A DNA stretch of 49,530 nt from Candidatus Peregrinibacteria bacterium (GCA_018659585.1 JABJMC010000034.1:1-49530); one strand, 5' to 3'; shown: positions 15,631-24,668, numbered from the stretch's first letter. Made by a program: numbers and translations. Notes: generated by a model not told the origin, from the sequence alone.

Positions 15631-17682
15631 TTAATTAAAACCTAATAATAAACCTCCCTGATAAACAATAAAGGCCATCAGCCAGGCAATACCGGTCATG
15701 TAGACAGCTGTAAAAAGCGGCCACTTCCACGAATTTGTTTCGCGTTTAATAACCGCCAGAGCAGCCATACAGGGAACATAAAGAAGTACAAAAACCATCA
15801 GCGCATATGCAGAAAGCGGAGTAAAATCATTCTGTAAGGCTTCTGATAGTGAAAGGGTGCCTTCTCCGCTCTCAATATCTCCAATGCCGTACAAGGTCCC
15901 ATAAGTGCTCACTACTACCTCTTTAGCTACAAAACCGAACATGAGTGCTACTCCGGATTCCCAATTCCCAAATCCTAGTGGTTCGAAAACAGGAGCGATG
16001 GTTTCTCCAATTTGTCCAGCATAACTCTCTTGAGCTCCGTACTCTACTCCTGCTGGTAAGCTTGCCAATAACCAAATTACAACAGAAAAAGCTAAAATAA
16101 TGGTTCCGGCTTTTTTTATAAAAATCCAAACTTTTTCAAAGGCATGAATAAAAACACCGCGTAACGCTGGCCATCGGTAAGGAGGGAGTTCAATAACAAA
16201 AGGTGAAGAGAGTTTTTTGGAAAAAAGTTTTTTAAAAACCAGTCCCGCCACAATCGCTACCAAAATTCCTAAAAGATAAAGCGAGAAAATAATCCAACCT
16301 TGATAAGCCGAGAAAAATGCTCCTGTAAATAACGCATAAACAGGCAAGCGTGCCCCACAGGACATGAAAGGATTTATCAATATAGCTAAAAGTCGATCTT
16401 GTTTGGTTTCTAACGTTCGAGTGGCCATGATACCGGGCACATTGCATCCAAATCCTAAAATTAAGGGAATAGAAGCTTTCCCGTGTAATCCAATTCGGTG
16501 CATCAGTTTATCCATCACATAGGCTACGCGTGCCATGTAACCCGAGTCTTCCAAAATGGCCATCAGCAGGAAAAGGATTCCAATAATTGGGATGAAAACG
16601 AGGACTCCTCCAACACCTCCAATAATCCCGTCTACAATCAAGGAAATAAACCACTCTGAAGCACCTAAATTTCCTAATAAAGTGATCACTTTGTCTCCAA
16701 TCATCCCGAAGAAACCCTCTATCCATCCCATTAAAGGCCCGGAGAGTTTAAAAGTCGCTTGGAACATTAACCATACCACTAAGAGAAACGTTGGAATGCC
16801 TAAGAATTTATTGGTTAAAAGGCAATCCATGCGGTCAGAGATATTGGTTCTGCTTGATTTACAACTTGCGGTTATTTCTTGACTCAACCCTTTTATGAAT
16901 CCATAGCGAGTCCTAGCCAGGATGGTGTGAATATTTCGACTAAAAACGCCTTCTAAATGGGCCAGGCTTTTTTCGACGAGCAGTTTAAGTTCAGAATAAT
17001 AAGGCTTTTGCGTCATCTTTTGTTCGATTCGCAAGTCTCCTTCAAGTAATTTTAAAGCACTCCAATCCAGTTCAGTTTTTATGATTTTAGGATCGCTTTC
17101 AAGGAGCCATTCTTTGATTTTATTGAGTTCATCATCAACTTCAGTGCCATATTTTAGTTTAACTTTAGAGACCTGAGGAGACTTAGCTTGCCTAAGTATG
17201 ACCTTCATTAAATGATCAAGCCCCTCTTTCTTTTTTGCCCCAATAGGAATAACGGGTGCATTTAAAAGTTTTGAGAGCTGCTTGAAATCAATAGAAATGC
17301 CATCCTTTTTTGCTAAATCCACCATGTTTACTGCCAGGACAAGTGGAGCGCCTAATTCAATTAGCTGAAGGGTTAAAAAGAGATTTCTCTCAAGATTCTG
17401 AGCGTCAACAATTTGAACCACAACATCTGGTTTTTCCTCTAGAATAAATTCAGAAGTAATGATCTCCTCTTCGGTGTAAGCGGTTAAACTGTATGAACCA
17501 GGAAGGTCAACGACTTTTATATTATTTTTTTGATAAGTGAATTCTCCCTCTTTTTTTTCAACGGTTTTGCCAGGCCAGTTACCAACATGTTGACGAGCCC
17601 CGGTAAGGGCGTTGAACAAGGTTGATTTCCCGGTGTTGGGATTCCCAGTTAAACCGATAGTGACATTAGATTTTTTCGACAT
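15631..17682 (-). CDS. feoB: Ferrous iron transporter B
   Basis: A 683-residue protein with an N-terminal GTPase domain (G1 GNPNTGKS at about 13-20, G2 [13 protein letters not shown]3 DLPGSYSL, G4 NMVD, G5 GAKKKEG), a helical GDI-like spacer and a polytopic pore domain with two Gate motifs ([29 protein letters not shown]). It imports Fe(II) across the membrane. MSKKSNV at 17682 is chosen as start because it fits the family N terminus and overlaps feoA by 17 bases; an upstream in-frame start at 17709 would extend deep into feoA. The length is normal. Confidence 0.96.
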   Translation of the reverse strand: MSKKSNVTIGLTGNPNTGKSTLFNALTGARQHVGNWPGKTVEKKEGEFTYQKNNIKVVDLPGSYSLTAYTEEEIITSEFILEEKPDVVVQIVDAQNLERNLFLTLQLIELGAPLVLAVNMVDLAKKDGISIDFKQLSKLLNAPVIPIGAKKKEGLDHLMKVILRQAKSPQVSKVKLKYGTEVDDELNKIKEWLLESDPKIIKTELDWSALKLLEGDLRIEQKMTQKPYYSELKLLVEKSLAHLEGVFSRNIHTILARTRYGFIKGLSQEITASCKSSRTNISDRMDCLLTNKFLGIPTFLLVVWLMFQATFKLSGPLMGWIEGFFGMIGDKVITLLGNLGASEWFISLIVDGIIGGVGGVLVFIPIIGILFLLMAILEDSGYMARVAYVMDKLMHRIGLHGKASIPLILGFGCNVPGIMATRTLETKQDRLLAILINPFMSCGARLPVYALFTGAFFSAYQGWIIFSLYLLGILVAIVAGLVFKKLFSKKLSSPFVIELPPYRWPALRGVFIHAFEKVWIFIKKAGTIILAFSVVIWLLASLPAGVEYGAQESYAGQIGETIAPVFEPLGFGNWESGVALMFGFVAKEVVVSTYGTLYGIGDIESGEGTLSLSEALQNDFTPLSAYALMVFVLLYVPCMAALAVIKRETNSWKWPLFTAVYMTGIAWLMAFIVYQGGLLLGFN

Positions 17683-17896
17683 AGATTTTGTTGGCTTCAC
17701 CGCGGCCAAGGGCGAGTTTAGAGTTTAAAATTTTTATAATAACAGGACCAAAGTGGTCATTTTTTATAATCTCAACTTTAGCGCCATCAAATAATCCTAG
17801 ATCAGAAAGCCGTCTAGAAAAATCTTTACCACAATGAACACCTAAGATTTTCACTTTTTCACCTTTGCTGAATTGGGAAAGTCGCTCTCGAGGCAT
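17666..17896 (-). CDS. feoA: FeoA-like SH3-domain protein
   Basis: A 76-residue protein, [20 protein letters not shown], with the FeoA fold signature [20 protein letters not shown] and [13 protein letters not shown]. It interacts with FeoB in known systems. Start 17896 lies four bases after the dtxR stop and is preferred to 17926, which overlaps dtxR. It overlaps feoB by 17 bases, implying tight co-expression. Confidence 0.92.
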   Translation of the reverse strand: MPRERLSQFSKGEKVKILGVHCGKDFSRRLSDLGLFDGAKVEIIKNDHFGPVIIKILNSKLALGRGEANKIYVEKI

Positions 17897-17900
17897 TATG

Positions 17901-18305
17901 TTATGGCTTAAGAATAGGATGCCCACAAGGGCAGGCTTTAGGGTTTTTTAGTAATTCGAATAACTTGTCTGCCGCTTCATCAGATAATGAATGTTCAAGT
18001 TTGTGGGCTTCTTCGTGGATTTTGTCTTCCTCAAGTTCAAGGATTTCTCGTAAAAAAAGTTCGGCAACACGATGTTTGTAAGTAAGTTTTTTGGCTTTTT
18101 GGAAACCTTTGAGGGTTAGGGAGATGGGGGAGTAGGGGACCATTTCAACGCAACCTTCTGCTTTTAGTTTTTTAAGCATTTCTGAGACAGCCGGTTTGGA
18201 GACTTTTAGATGCTTCCCTATATCTACGGAGCGAACATTCCCATCCGGTTCTTCTCCTAGGCAGTAGATTGCTCTCAAATAATCTTCGCGAGTTTGTTTT
18301 GTCAT
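17901..18305 (-). CDS. DtxR/MntR-family metal-dependent repressor
   Basis: A 134-residue regulator. The start MTKQTREDYLRAIYCLGEE matches the family N terminus. The HTH (VDIGKHLKVSKPAVSEMLKKLKAEG) is followed by the dimerisation and metal-binding helices (HRVAELFLREILELEEDKIHEEAHKLEHSLSDEA) containing the expected Glu and His ligands. The C-terminal KACPCGHPI is typical of the short MntR-like forms without an SH3 domain. It heads the operon with feoA and feoB, and a dyad just upstream is its likely operator, so iron-dependent autorepression is expected. Confidence 0.92.
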   Translation of the reverse strand: MTKQTREDYLRAIYCLGEEPDGNVRSVDIGKHLKVSKPAVSEMLKKLKAEGCVEMVPYSPISLTLKGFQKAKKLTYKHRVAELFLREILELEEDKIHEEAHKLEHSLSDEAADKLFELLKNPKACPCGHPILKP

Positions 18306-18311
18306 GGTAAA

Positions 18312-18333
18312 TAAGTTAAGCATGCCTAACTTA
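18312..18333. promoter_or_regulatory. DtxR-type operator of the dtxR-feoAB operon
   Basis: A 22-bp near-perfect palindrome with half-sites TAAGTTA and TAACTTA around the centre GCATGC; one symmetric pair mismatches. It lies 7 bp upstream of the dtxR start. It overlaps the -10 region that would pair with the minus-strand -35 TTGACT at 18355 to 18350. The layout is that of IdeR/DtxR/MntR boxes (TTAGGTTA half-sites), consistent with metal-dependent repression. Confidence 0.72.
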
Positions 18334-18464
18334 CAGGGTGCCGCGGATAAGTCAAGAGACAAAATCTAAGGATAATCCAGAGCTGTTTGACCAGATGTCT
18401 ACAGAGCAATGGGCCGTGGACAGGCCTATTTTGGCCATTTTGAGCTAAAAAAGGGCTCAAAATT

Positions 18465-18482
18465 GGGGCTTATGGTCGTGGG
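18465..18482 (+). repeat. 18-bp core repeat, right copy
   Basis: An identical copy of GGGGCTTATGGTCGTGGG, in the same orientation as 12929-12946. It is preceded by a small hairpin TTTTGAGC...GCTCAAAA at about 18438-18462. The DNA from 18360 to here has no convincing gene. It marks the right boundary of the metal island. Confidence 0.75.
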
Positions 18483-18549
18483 CCACGCTGGATGAAATTA
18501 GAACCATGGTTGCGAGAAAGAAAACGGCTTATTCTAGCGCTTTTTAGGA

Positions 18550-21504
18550 TTAAATCTCGAAAATTTTCTGTCTTCTTTTCTTGTCACTAATCGCATCTGT
18601 ATGGCTAGCGTCAATGTTCGCTTTCAACCTCTCTCTTACTAATTCTACGTATGCCTTCTGCCCTTTTGAGAAAGAACCTAATCTGCTGACTGCCGAATTG
18701 AAGTAATTCAGCCTCTCTTGGTAGGCTTCCTCAATAGCAAACTCACCGCCTCCCCCAAAAGTACCAGATAAAACAAAACTAGCTAAGTAGCCATGCAATT
18801 CTTTTTTGTTTGAAGCGATTTCCATTGCTACTTCGATAGTACCTTGAGAGACGCCGATTGCATGCATGAGTCCAATCACCTCTTTTTCTCTACCTTCTTC
18901 TAATTTCTTGCTTAACTCATTTTTAAGCTCACTCTCTTCGAATATTTTTTTTATGATCTCAGCAGCATAAAATGCCTCATCTCCACCCTTAAAATAATCC
19001 TCGATTACTTCATTTCCCATGACACTTTGTGCCTTTCGAAGACTTGCAACTAATACTGGGTCAAATCTAAATATTGTCGTGGAGTAAGCTCCTTCTGAAT
19101 TGTCTAAGGAATGTGTATATCTTAACTTGAAAACCTCTACTCCAATTCTTGGGTTCAACTCGATTAAAGCAGCAAGTATCCATTGAGATGATCTGTCATC
19201 AATACTCCTAACTTTTAACAATAACTCTTGAACTAATCTCAAATCATCGTCCGTCCAGTCCTCAAAACTGTACTCATAAGCACAAAGTTCATTCAACAAA
19301 TTATCTGCTTGACTTGAAGTAATATCTTGAAGTTTAAGGGCGCTTACTACGACCTCCTTCTTCAGAACATCTTTCTTAGTATCTAACCTAAGTACTAATC
19401 GAATCGCCTGATACGCTATTATATTTTTTTCATCATCCTCGAAAGCCTCTACAAACTCAAACCCATTTTCACATCGCACAATGCTGAGCGATTTCTCGAG
19501 TTCTTCGCTATCCAATTCTGTGCCTTCTAGGCTAGATAAAAATATTCGTACATTCTGCCCACTCTCTTTAGACATATTTTCCTGCTCCCAATCTTTTACT
19601 TTTTTTACATTAGACAGTCTTAGACCTCTTAAAAGGTCTGAATAAAAGTACCTTATAAAGGTTTTGTATTTTTCTTCATTCCTTTCTATTTCATCAACTA
19701 GTTTGCTACTCACATCTGATTCGGACTCGCCAAATTTGCAAAGAAACTCTCTAAAGTGACGGTATCCACAATAGTTTGGCATCCATGCATATGGACCAGC
19801 GATATAATTTAACGTGTCACTCAAATCGTCTATATTTTTTTGTTTAAGCTCTTCCGATAAAGATTTTAAATCCGGCTCAAACTCTTCTTTGATCTCTTCA
19901 TCCGCTATTAGCCCGTAAAGGCTATCTCGGCCTACTAGCTGACGATAATACACGTACAGGTCTTTCGATCTAACTTTTAAAAGTTCATTCTTGGCTCCTA
20001 CTACATCATCTCCATAAAGATGTAGCAGTCTTACTAGAGCATGCTCACAAGCTAAAAGTATTGCTGGATCAGACTGATGGTTAATGATAGAAGCTATAAA
20101 CTGAACAAATGCGTCAACACTCTCCATAATCAGTTCCTTTAAACCTTCCCCAGAGGAATCCTGGCTTCTAGTAGCAGACTCTATGCATTCCAGAACTCTC
20201 AATTTATCTAAGTCGCTGACTTCAAAAAAAACATCGCTTAGTTTTAGAAATGCCATCTCTCTAATTTTTTTCAGTTCTTTTGTGGCTGAGAGATATACCT
20301 TCCTTGAGCTCAAAGATTGATAATCTATGGCTTCGAAGAAGTTAAAACTAGCCTTCAGAACTTCGGATAAGCCACCGATAAATATGCTCATTCTTGCTTT
20401 GCACTCTTCTTCGGACCATTTTTCTAATTGCTTGACTAGCTGAGTTTGACAGTAATAGCTAATCTTACGGGTAGTTTCTCCTTCATCATTCTTCACTCTA
20501 TAGGTTTCATACATGAAAAGAACTTTGACAGCGTCAGATATTAACTCATCTTCATTCCCAATAACTTCGGCACTCTTAACAACAACTGCTAAAACTTCAG
20601 CTGGGTAAAAATTCCTTAACTTTAGGGCACAATTGAGCACTTCCTTAACAATGTCCTGGTAATTTTTCCCATACATGGGCCCCCATCTGCTTTCTATGCT
20701 TTTGACCTCCAAACTATCTTTATCAAGCAGACTAATAAGAACTTCGCATACTTGATCGTTTGCTTTAAACGCAAACCTTCCAAAAGCCTCTGAAAGCATA
20801 CTTAGCTTTTTCGAAATGCTTTCATAACTTTCTTCTCGTATAAGTTCCAACAAAAAAGATTCTGATAAAACGCTTCTTGCTTCTTTTATAAGTTCTGCAC
20901 GGTCCCTAAGTGCCTGGAATTTTATATCTATACTGTAAAATTGCTCTTCTACTTCACTAAATCCTTCCTTCAAATGCTTAAATCCTTCTGGGGAAAAATC
21001 TTCGAGTTTCTCCTTATCCTTATAAGTCACGTCATGGCTAACTTCACTCAATGCATGCTTTAGGACGCTTACCAGCTGTACCTCACATGGCATGCCTACT
21101 AAATCTTTATCCTCTTCTTCTACGTCCTCTTCCTGAAGGGATACTGTGATATGCCTTGCCTCGTAATTTTCGGCGTCTCGAGTCTGATCTTCACCGTGCC
21201 CACTAAAAAATCCATGAACAAGTTGTGCGAAACCATCAATATCATCTTCATAGTAAAAGATCACCTTAACTCCGGATAAATCTGTAAGTTGTGAGTAATT
21301 GGTGTACTCTTTCCTCTTTATCTTTCCTTCAACGCTTTCACGTGATTTTATTAAATTTTCTCTAGTGGAAATCGCTTGGACTTTGATGCCATTTCTCTGT
21401 GCCTCAAGCCGGATTTCTTTTAATCGTCTATAAACATATTTTGTTAAACGTTTTATACGAGGTGCGTCCGCATCATATTTTTTTAGTATTTCCTCTGGGG
21501 TCAT
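18550..21504 (-). CDS. Large RelA/SpoT-synthetase-domain protein with helical C-terminal region
   Basis: A 984-residue soluble protein. Residues about 45-165 match a (p)ppGpp-synthetase-type nucleotidyltransferase: KSRESVEGKIKRK (53-65), LTDLSGVKVIFYY (73-85), NYEARHITV (113-121, corresponding to the conserved Tyr and His) and CEVQLVSVLKHALSEVSHDVTYK (140-162, with the catalytic Glu and the HA..E..H..YK end). There is no HD hydrolase domain. The remaining 800 residues are almost entirely helical and acidic, with repeat-like segments resembling an alpha-solenoid. The gene stands alone on its strand in the mobile region. Candidates are a toxSAS-like toxin or an antiphage effector with a built-in sensor; neither is proven. 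Confidence 0.78.
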   Translation of the reverse strand: MTPEEILKKYDADAPRIKRLTKYVYRRLKEIRLEAQRNGIKVQAISTRENLIKSRESVEGKIKRKEYTNYSQLTDLSGVKVIFYYEDDIDGFAQLVHGFFSGHGEDQTRDAENYEARHITVSLQEEDVEEEDKDLVGMPCEVQLVSVLKHALSEVSHDVTYKDKEKLEDFSPEGFKHLKEGFSEVEEQFYSIDIKFQALRDRAELIKEARSVLSESFLLELIREESYESISKKLSMLSEAFGRFAFKANDQVCEVLISLLDKDSLEVKSIESRWGPMYGKNYQDIVKEVLNCALKLRNFYPAEVLAVVVKSAEVIGNEDELISDAVKVLFMYETYRVKNDEGETTRKISYYCQTQLVKQLEKWSEEECKARMSIFIGGLSEVLKASFNFFEAIDYQSLSSRKVYLSATKELKKIREMAFLKLSDVFFEVSDLDKLRVLECIESATRSQDSSGEGLKELIMESVDAFVQFIASIINHQSDPAILLACEHALVRLLHLYGDDVVGAKNELLKVRSKDLYVYYRQLVGRDSLYGLIADEEIKEEFEPDLKSLSEELKQKNIDDLSDTLNYIAGPYAWMPNYCGYRHFREFLCKFGESESDVSSKLVDEIERNEEKYKTFIRYFYSDLLRGLRLSNVKKVKDWEQENMSKESGQNVRIFLSSLEGTELDSEELEKSLSIVRCENGFEFVEAFEDDEKNIIAYQAIRLVLRLDTKKDVLKKEVVVSALKLQDITSSQADNLLNELCAYEYSFEDWTDDDLRLVQELLLKVRSIDDRSSQWILAALIELNPRIGVEVFKLRYTHSLDNSEGAYSTTIFRFDPVLVASLRKAQSVMGNEVIEDYFKGGDEAFYAAEIIKKIFEESELKNELSKKLEEGREKEVIGLMHAIGVSQGTIEVAMEIASNKKELHGYLASFVLSGTFGGGGEFAIEEAYQERLNYFNSAVSRLGSFSKGQKAYVELVRERLKANIDASHTDAISDKKRRQKIFEI

Positions 21505-21561
21505 ATTGATTTTTAGAGATTTGTCTTAATAATAACATTTTAGCCCTTTAAGGGGGAATTA

Positions 21562-21585
21562 GTGTTGTTCATTACTAAACAACAC
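21562..21585. promoter_or_regulatory. Inverted repeat in divergent spacer
   Basis: GTGTTGTT and AACAACAC are exact reverse complements separated by 8 bases, between the RelA-domain gene (minus) and the zinc-ribbon gene (plus). There is no T-run, so an operator for one or both genes is more likely than a terminator. Confidence 0.5.
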
Positions 21586-21599
21586 AGTAATCTTCAGGT

Positions 21600-22370
21600 A
21601 TGAACAAAAGCCGATCTGAATATGAGCACCGATATGATCGCCACACCGTTGATATTTGTCGAAAGCTGGAAAACTACTACCAAGAAGCCTGCAAAAAAGA
21701 ACCTTCAAAAAGGAAAATCTATCGGCTCTGCCATGAGCTCGAGCTTTACTTTCGCAAGGGTGACCGCTACCGCAATAGGCGCTCAACCATTGATGGGTGG
21801 ATAGAGCATGATCGCGAAATAGAAGAAAAACTTGCCACAGCTAAACTTCCCTATCCAGTACAGTGCCGATTTTGCTCAAATGAAATGAGAAATATGGATA
21901 AATTTTGGGAATTTAAGGGCAAGAGTAATAAGATTGTTGTGTACTTCTATTTAGCCTGTAAGGATTGCCAGGTTTATTGTCAGGTTTGGGAGAGTGGGAA
22001 ACGGAAAGACCGCATCCCTTGGCAATGCCCAGACTGCCAGTGCAAGATGGAGATGGAAACAACCCGAAAGGGCTCTGCCCTCAAGACTTGCAAGAAATGT
22101 ACGCATTGTGGCTATAAAAACGCGTATACGTTGGATTTAAGTGAGGATTTATCTCTGGAGATCGAGAAAGATGAAAATTGGGTCGAAGATATGGCTCGCT
22201 TTTGTCTAAACGATGAAGAAGGATTTAAGTTTTTGAGAGAAGAAGAGGCGCTTAAAAGCCTTGGTGAAAAAATGAAGAAGATTGAGACTAAGGGCAAAGA
22301 GAAACAGGAATATAACGAATCTCCAAAAATGTGCTGGCATGCTTCGGATGGAACTAGGATAAAACTTTAA
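21600..22370 (+). CDS. Zinc-ribbon-rich hypothetical protein
   Basis: A 256-residue protein. A helical basic N terminus (about 1-80) is followed by several CxxC pairs: CRFC near 90, CKDC near 120, CPDCQC near 143, and CKKCTHC near 161, forming at least two zinc ribbons. The C-terminal part is Lys/Glu rich. It probably binds nucleic acid. It faces away from the RelA-domain gene across a 95-bp spacer with an inverted repeat, so a regulatory link between them is possible. I recognise no named family. Confidence 0.65.
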   Translation: MNKSRSEYEHRYDRHTVDICRKLENYYQEACKKEPSKRKIYRLCHELELYFRKGDRYRNRRSTIDGWIEHDREIEEKLATAKLPYPVQCRFCSNEMRNMDKFWEFKGKSNKIVVYFYLACKDCQVYCQVWESGKRKDRIPWQCPDCQCKMEMETTRKGSALKTCKKCTHCGYKNAYTLDLSEDLSLEIEKDENWVEDMARFCLNDEEGFKFLREEEALKSLGEKMKKIETKGKEKQEYNESPKMCWHASDGTRIKL

Positions 22371-22376
22371 TAAGGC

Positions 22377-23375
22377 CTAGTATGAATAGTTGTCGATAAG
22401 TTCTCCAGAAGCGTCGTATAAGTACACTGTTTCTCCACTATTACTCCACAGTGCATCCTCACTTTCAAAGCTGTGGTCACCTTGGTTTGTGTAAACTTTA
22501 ACGCTTTCGCCAGGAGCTAGTTCTAAATCTGGGAATGTATACTTCTCTTCTCCTTTGGAGCCCATGATGTAGTACCCAGTGAGATCTAGGTCACCTTTGC
22601 CATCATTAGTGATTTCAGCGTATTCGTCGGATTCTACTTGATAAACCTCCCCATCGTAGAAAACGTAACTGATAATCGCTTTTCCTTGAGGAATCAACTC
22701 TGCAAGTTCATGAATTGTTAAAAATTCATCTCGATCCACATCGGTATATTCAGGGGCTTCAAGTTCCTGCACCACAAGCGTTCGGAAAATGTACTCAGCT
22801 ACTCCAGCCCGATTCATTTCACCAGCCGGTTGATAGATCCCTGACACAACTTCGAGCAGCCCCATATCCTTTGTAACATAAACGTACGGTGCATACCACG
22901 CAGAATTGTCTGTATCAGTAAACATGTTCACTGTAACCGTCTCAGGAAGCTCAGAATCAAGTCCTAGTGCATTTACAAGCATTTTGAGCGCTTCAACCTT
23001 ATTTACTGTCTTACTGGGTTGAAATGTCCCATCAGGATAGCCTCCTACCCATTCTTGTTCCGCGGCATAGCAAACATACTTAGCGAACCACTCATTACCT
23101 ATATCAGGGAAGCAATCTTTGTAGGTTTCTTCATCAGGCACGATACCTTGCCCTGCAACCAGTACTTTCATTAACTCCGCACGGTTAATGGTCGTTGAAG
23201 GCTGGAAGGTCCCATCAGGGTATCCTTGGAGTGTGCCAATATTGACGAGGTATTCAATAGCAACTGAATTGTCGTGGTCGGTTGAAACGTCTGGGAATGT
23301 TGCAGCACTGACAGAAGAGAAAACAGTAATTTGCAACAAAATTGAGATTACTAGGAAGTTAAGTAGTTTGCGCAT
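22377..23375 (-). CDS. Secreted protein with three SLH domains and a lamin-tail domain
   Basis: A 332-residue protein with a signal peptide (MRKLLNFLVISILLQITVFSSVSAA). Three S-layer homology repeats follow: FPDVSTDHDNSVAIEYL...GYPDGTFQPS, FPDIGNEWFAKYV...GYPDGTFQPS and FTDTDNSAWYAPYV...YQPAGEMNRA. The C-terminal roughly 100 residues (YAEITNDGKGDLDLTGYYI, LAPGESVKVYTNQG) match a lamin-tail domain. SLH domains bind cell-wall polymers, so this is a surface protein. It is odd cargo for a mobile region, and it shares a divergent spacer with an XRE regulator. Confidence 0.9.
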   Translation of the reverse strand: MRKLLNFLVISILLQITVFSSVSAATFPDVSTDHDNSVAIEYLVNIGTLQGYPDGTFQPSTTINRAELMKVLVAGQGIVPDEETYKDCFPDIGNEWFAKYVCYAAEQEWVGGYPDGTFQPSKTVNKVEALKMLVNALGLDSELPETVTVNMFTDTDNSAWYAPYVYVTKDMGLLEVVSGIYQPAGEMNRAGVAEYIFRTLVVQELEAPEYTDVDRDEFLTIHELAELIPQGKAIISYVFYDGEVYQVESDEYAEITNDGKGDLDLTGYYIMGSKGEEKYTFPDLELAPGESVKVYTNQGDHSFESEDALWSNSGETVYLYDASGELIDNYSY

Positions 23376-23411
23376 GCCTGAGTGAGGTTAGTGTTATTGC
23401 GGCTACATAAT

Positions 23412-23441
23412 ATCCTATTTTGGGATATTCCAAAATAGGAT
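23412..23441. promoter_or_regulatory. 12-bp perfect dyad operator between SLH gene and XRE regulator
   Basis: ATCCTATTTTGG (23412-23423) and CCAAAATAGGAT (23430-23441) are exact reverse complements with a 6-bp centre. The dyad lies between divergent genes and 14 bp upstream of the XRE start, a typical position for an autoregulated operator of an XRE-type protein. Confidence 0.7.
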
Positions 23442-23454
23442 TTAGGGTTTGTTC

Positions 23455-23673
23455 ATGAGCAGTATACATGACAAAGAATATCGTAAGTTAATCAAACGGC
23501 TTATCAAGGCGCGAAAAGAGGCCGGTTTAACGCAGAAAGAAGTTGCTAGAAAGCTAGATCAGCCCCAGTCCTTTATATCGAAGGTCGAAACATGCCAAAG
23601 ACGTTTGGACGTAATTGAGCTTAAAAGATTTGCGTCTCTTTATGGAGTGAATCTAGATTCACTTTTGTATTAG
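23455..23673 (+). CDS. XRE-family transcriptional regulator
   Basis: A 72-residue Cro/C1-type HTH protein: LIKARKEAGLTQKEVARKLDQPQSFISKVETCQRRLDVIELKRFASLYGVNLDSLLY. The ATG at 23455 is preferred over the upstream TTG. The small size is that of single-domain repressors of mobile elements and toxin-antitoxin loci. The perfect dyad upstream is its probable operator, so it may control itself and the divergent SLH gene. Confidence 0.9.
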   Translation: MSSIHDKEYRKLIKRLIKARKEAGLTQKEVARKLDQPQSFISKVETCQRRLDVIELKRFASLYGVNLDSLLY

Positions 23674-23742
23674 CCGAATTGATTTTCACTATCACCGTGA
23701 TTGGCAAGGTTTTTTGTGATAGATTCCAGTACAGATAACCAT

Positions 23743-24486
23743 ATGAAAATGAAGGCAAAAGACTACATATTAGTCCTGGAGGGGAAAGCCAGCGCTGTAG
23801 TAAACTGGCCCGTGTCGGAAAACCTAGGAAATAAAATCAGTGAAATCTCGGAATTTTATTTTCTTGTAGACAAACTATTTGATGCAGTAGCTTTACTACA
23901 TAGTGTCCCTGAATTTTCACCTTATCTGCCTAAATTGACTGGAGAACACTACAGCTACTCCTGGATTCAACGGTTTCTTGAAAAACTTAACCCTAATGAA
24001 GCAATTCCGGATTTCAAAGACTTCGCCTTTGGTAAATTTATCAATACAAAGAGGAAAGAAATTGTATTCCCACGAATAATAACTCTTTCTGCGCTTGTAA
24101 TTAAGTGTAAAACAGTGGCCAAGCAATTATGCAATGAGACAACTCAATCTCTTAGAATAATCCCAAACTACGAACTAGGCGGCCCTCGTAAAAAGCAGCC
24201 AAAACACCGACCAAGTAAAGAAGATGAACTTTTCGGAGATGATTTCCATATAACGCCAAAGGGAGTCATTTATAAAGATGACGAAGAAGTATGTAGAGCT
24301 CAAAAAAATGGGTGTTATTTAATTCGTATACTTAAAAGAAGTAAAAAAGAATATGGGAAAAAGGAATTCGAAGAATTGGGTAAAAATTGGCAACAAATAA
24401 AAAAAGTTAAACGCACTATCGTTAAGAATTGCGGCGAGGTAATAAGTACTAATAAAAAAACTGGTAAATACTATTGGAACGGATGA
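23743..24486 (+). CDS. Hypothetical protein
   Basis: A 247-residue soluble protein starting MKMKAKDYILVLEGKASAVV; an in-frame TTG at 23701 is a possible longer start. The N-terminal half is mostly helical (ISEISEFYFLVDKLFDAVALLH). The C-terminal part is Lys-rich (GGPRKKQPKHRPSKEDELFGDD), suggesting nucleic acid or protein contact. It follows the XRE gene by about 70 bases and ends before a palindrome (GTGACTAGTCAC at about 24498-24509) and a run of T. Function unrecognised. Confidence 0.5.
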   Translation: MKMKAKDYILVLEGKASAVVNWPVSENLGNKISEISEFYFLVDKLFDAVALLHSVPEFSPYLPKLTGEHYSYSWIQRFLEKLNPNEAIPDFKDFAFGKFINTKRKEIVFPRIITLSALVIKCKTVAKQLCNETTQSLRIIPNYELGGPRKKQPKHRPSKEDELFGDDFHITPKGVIYKDDEEVCRAQKNGCYLIRILKRSKKEYGKKEFEELGKNWQQIKKVKRTIVKNCGEVISTNKKTGKYYWNG

Positions 24487-24577
24487 CTTATTCGGTGACT
24501 AGTCACTCGCTTTTTTAAAAAGTCTTACTCTACACAGAATATATTGTGTCGTTTTGGCAATACTTTTAGCAGGTTTG

Positions 24578-24601
24578 GCCCCTACATAATGTGGGGCTTT
24601 T
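24578..24601 (+). terminator. Rho-independent terminator
   Basis: GCCCC (24578-24582) pairs with GGGGC (24593-24597), extended inward by ACAT/ATGT, and TTTT follows. It separates the regulator genes from the replication gene block at 24669. Confidence 0.7.
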
Positions 24602-24668
24602 AAGTTTTGGGCTTTGACAGCTAAAAAAGGTCACCCTTAAGGAAAAGAAGTAAAACCTTTTTAAGTAA

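Noticed and set aside
18340-18460. A plus-strand frame ending DNPELFDQMSTEQWAVDRPI before a TAA near 18446
   Set aside because: It looks protein-like, but I see no start or ribosome site and it crosses the dtxR promoter region; it may be a gene remnant but could be chance.
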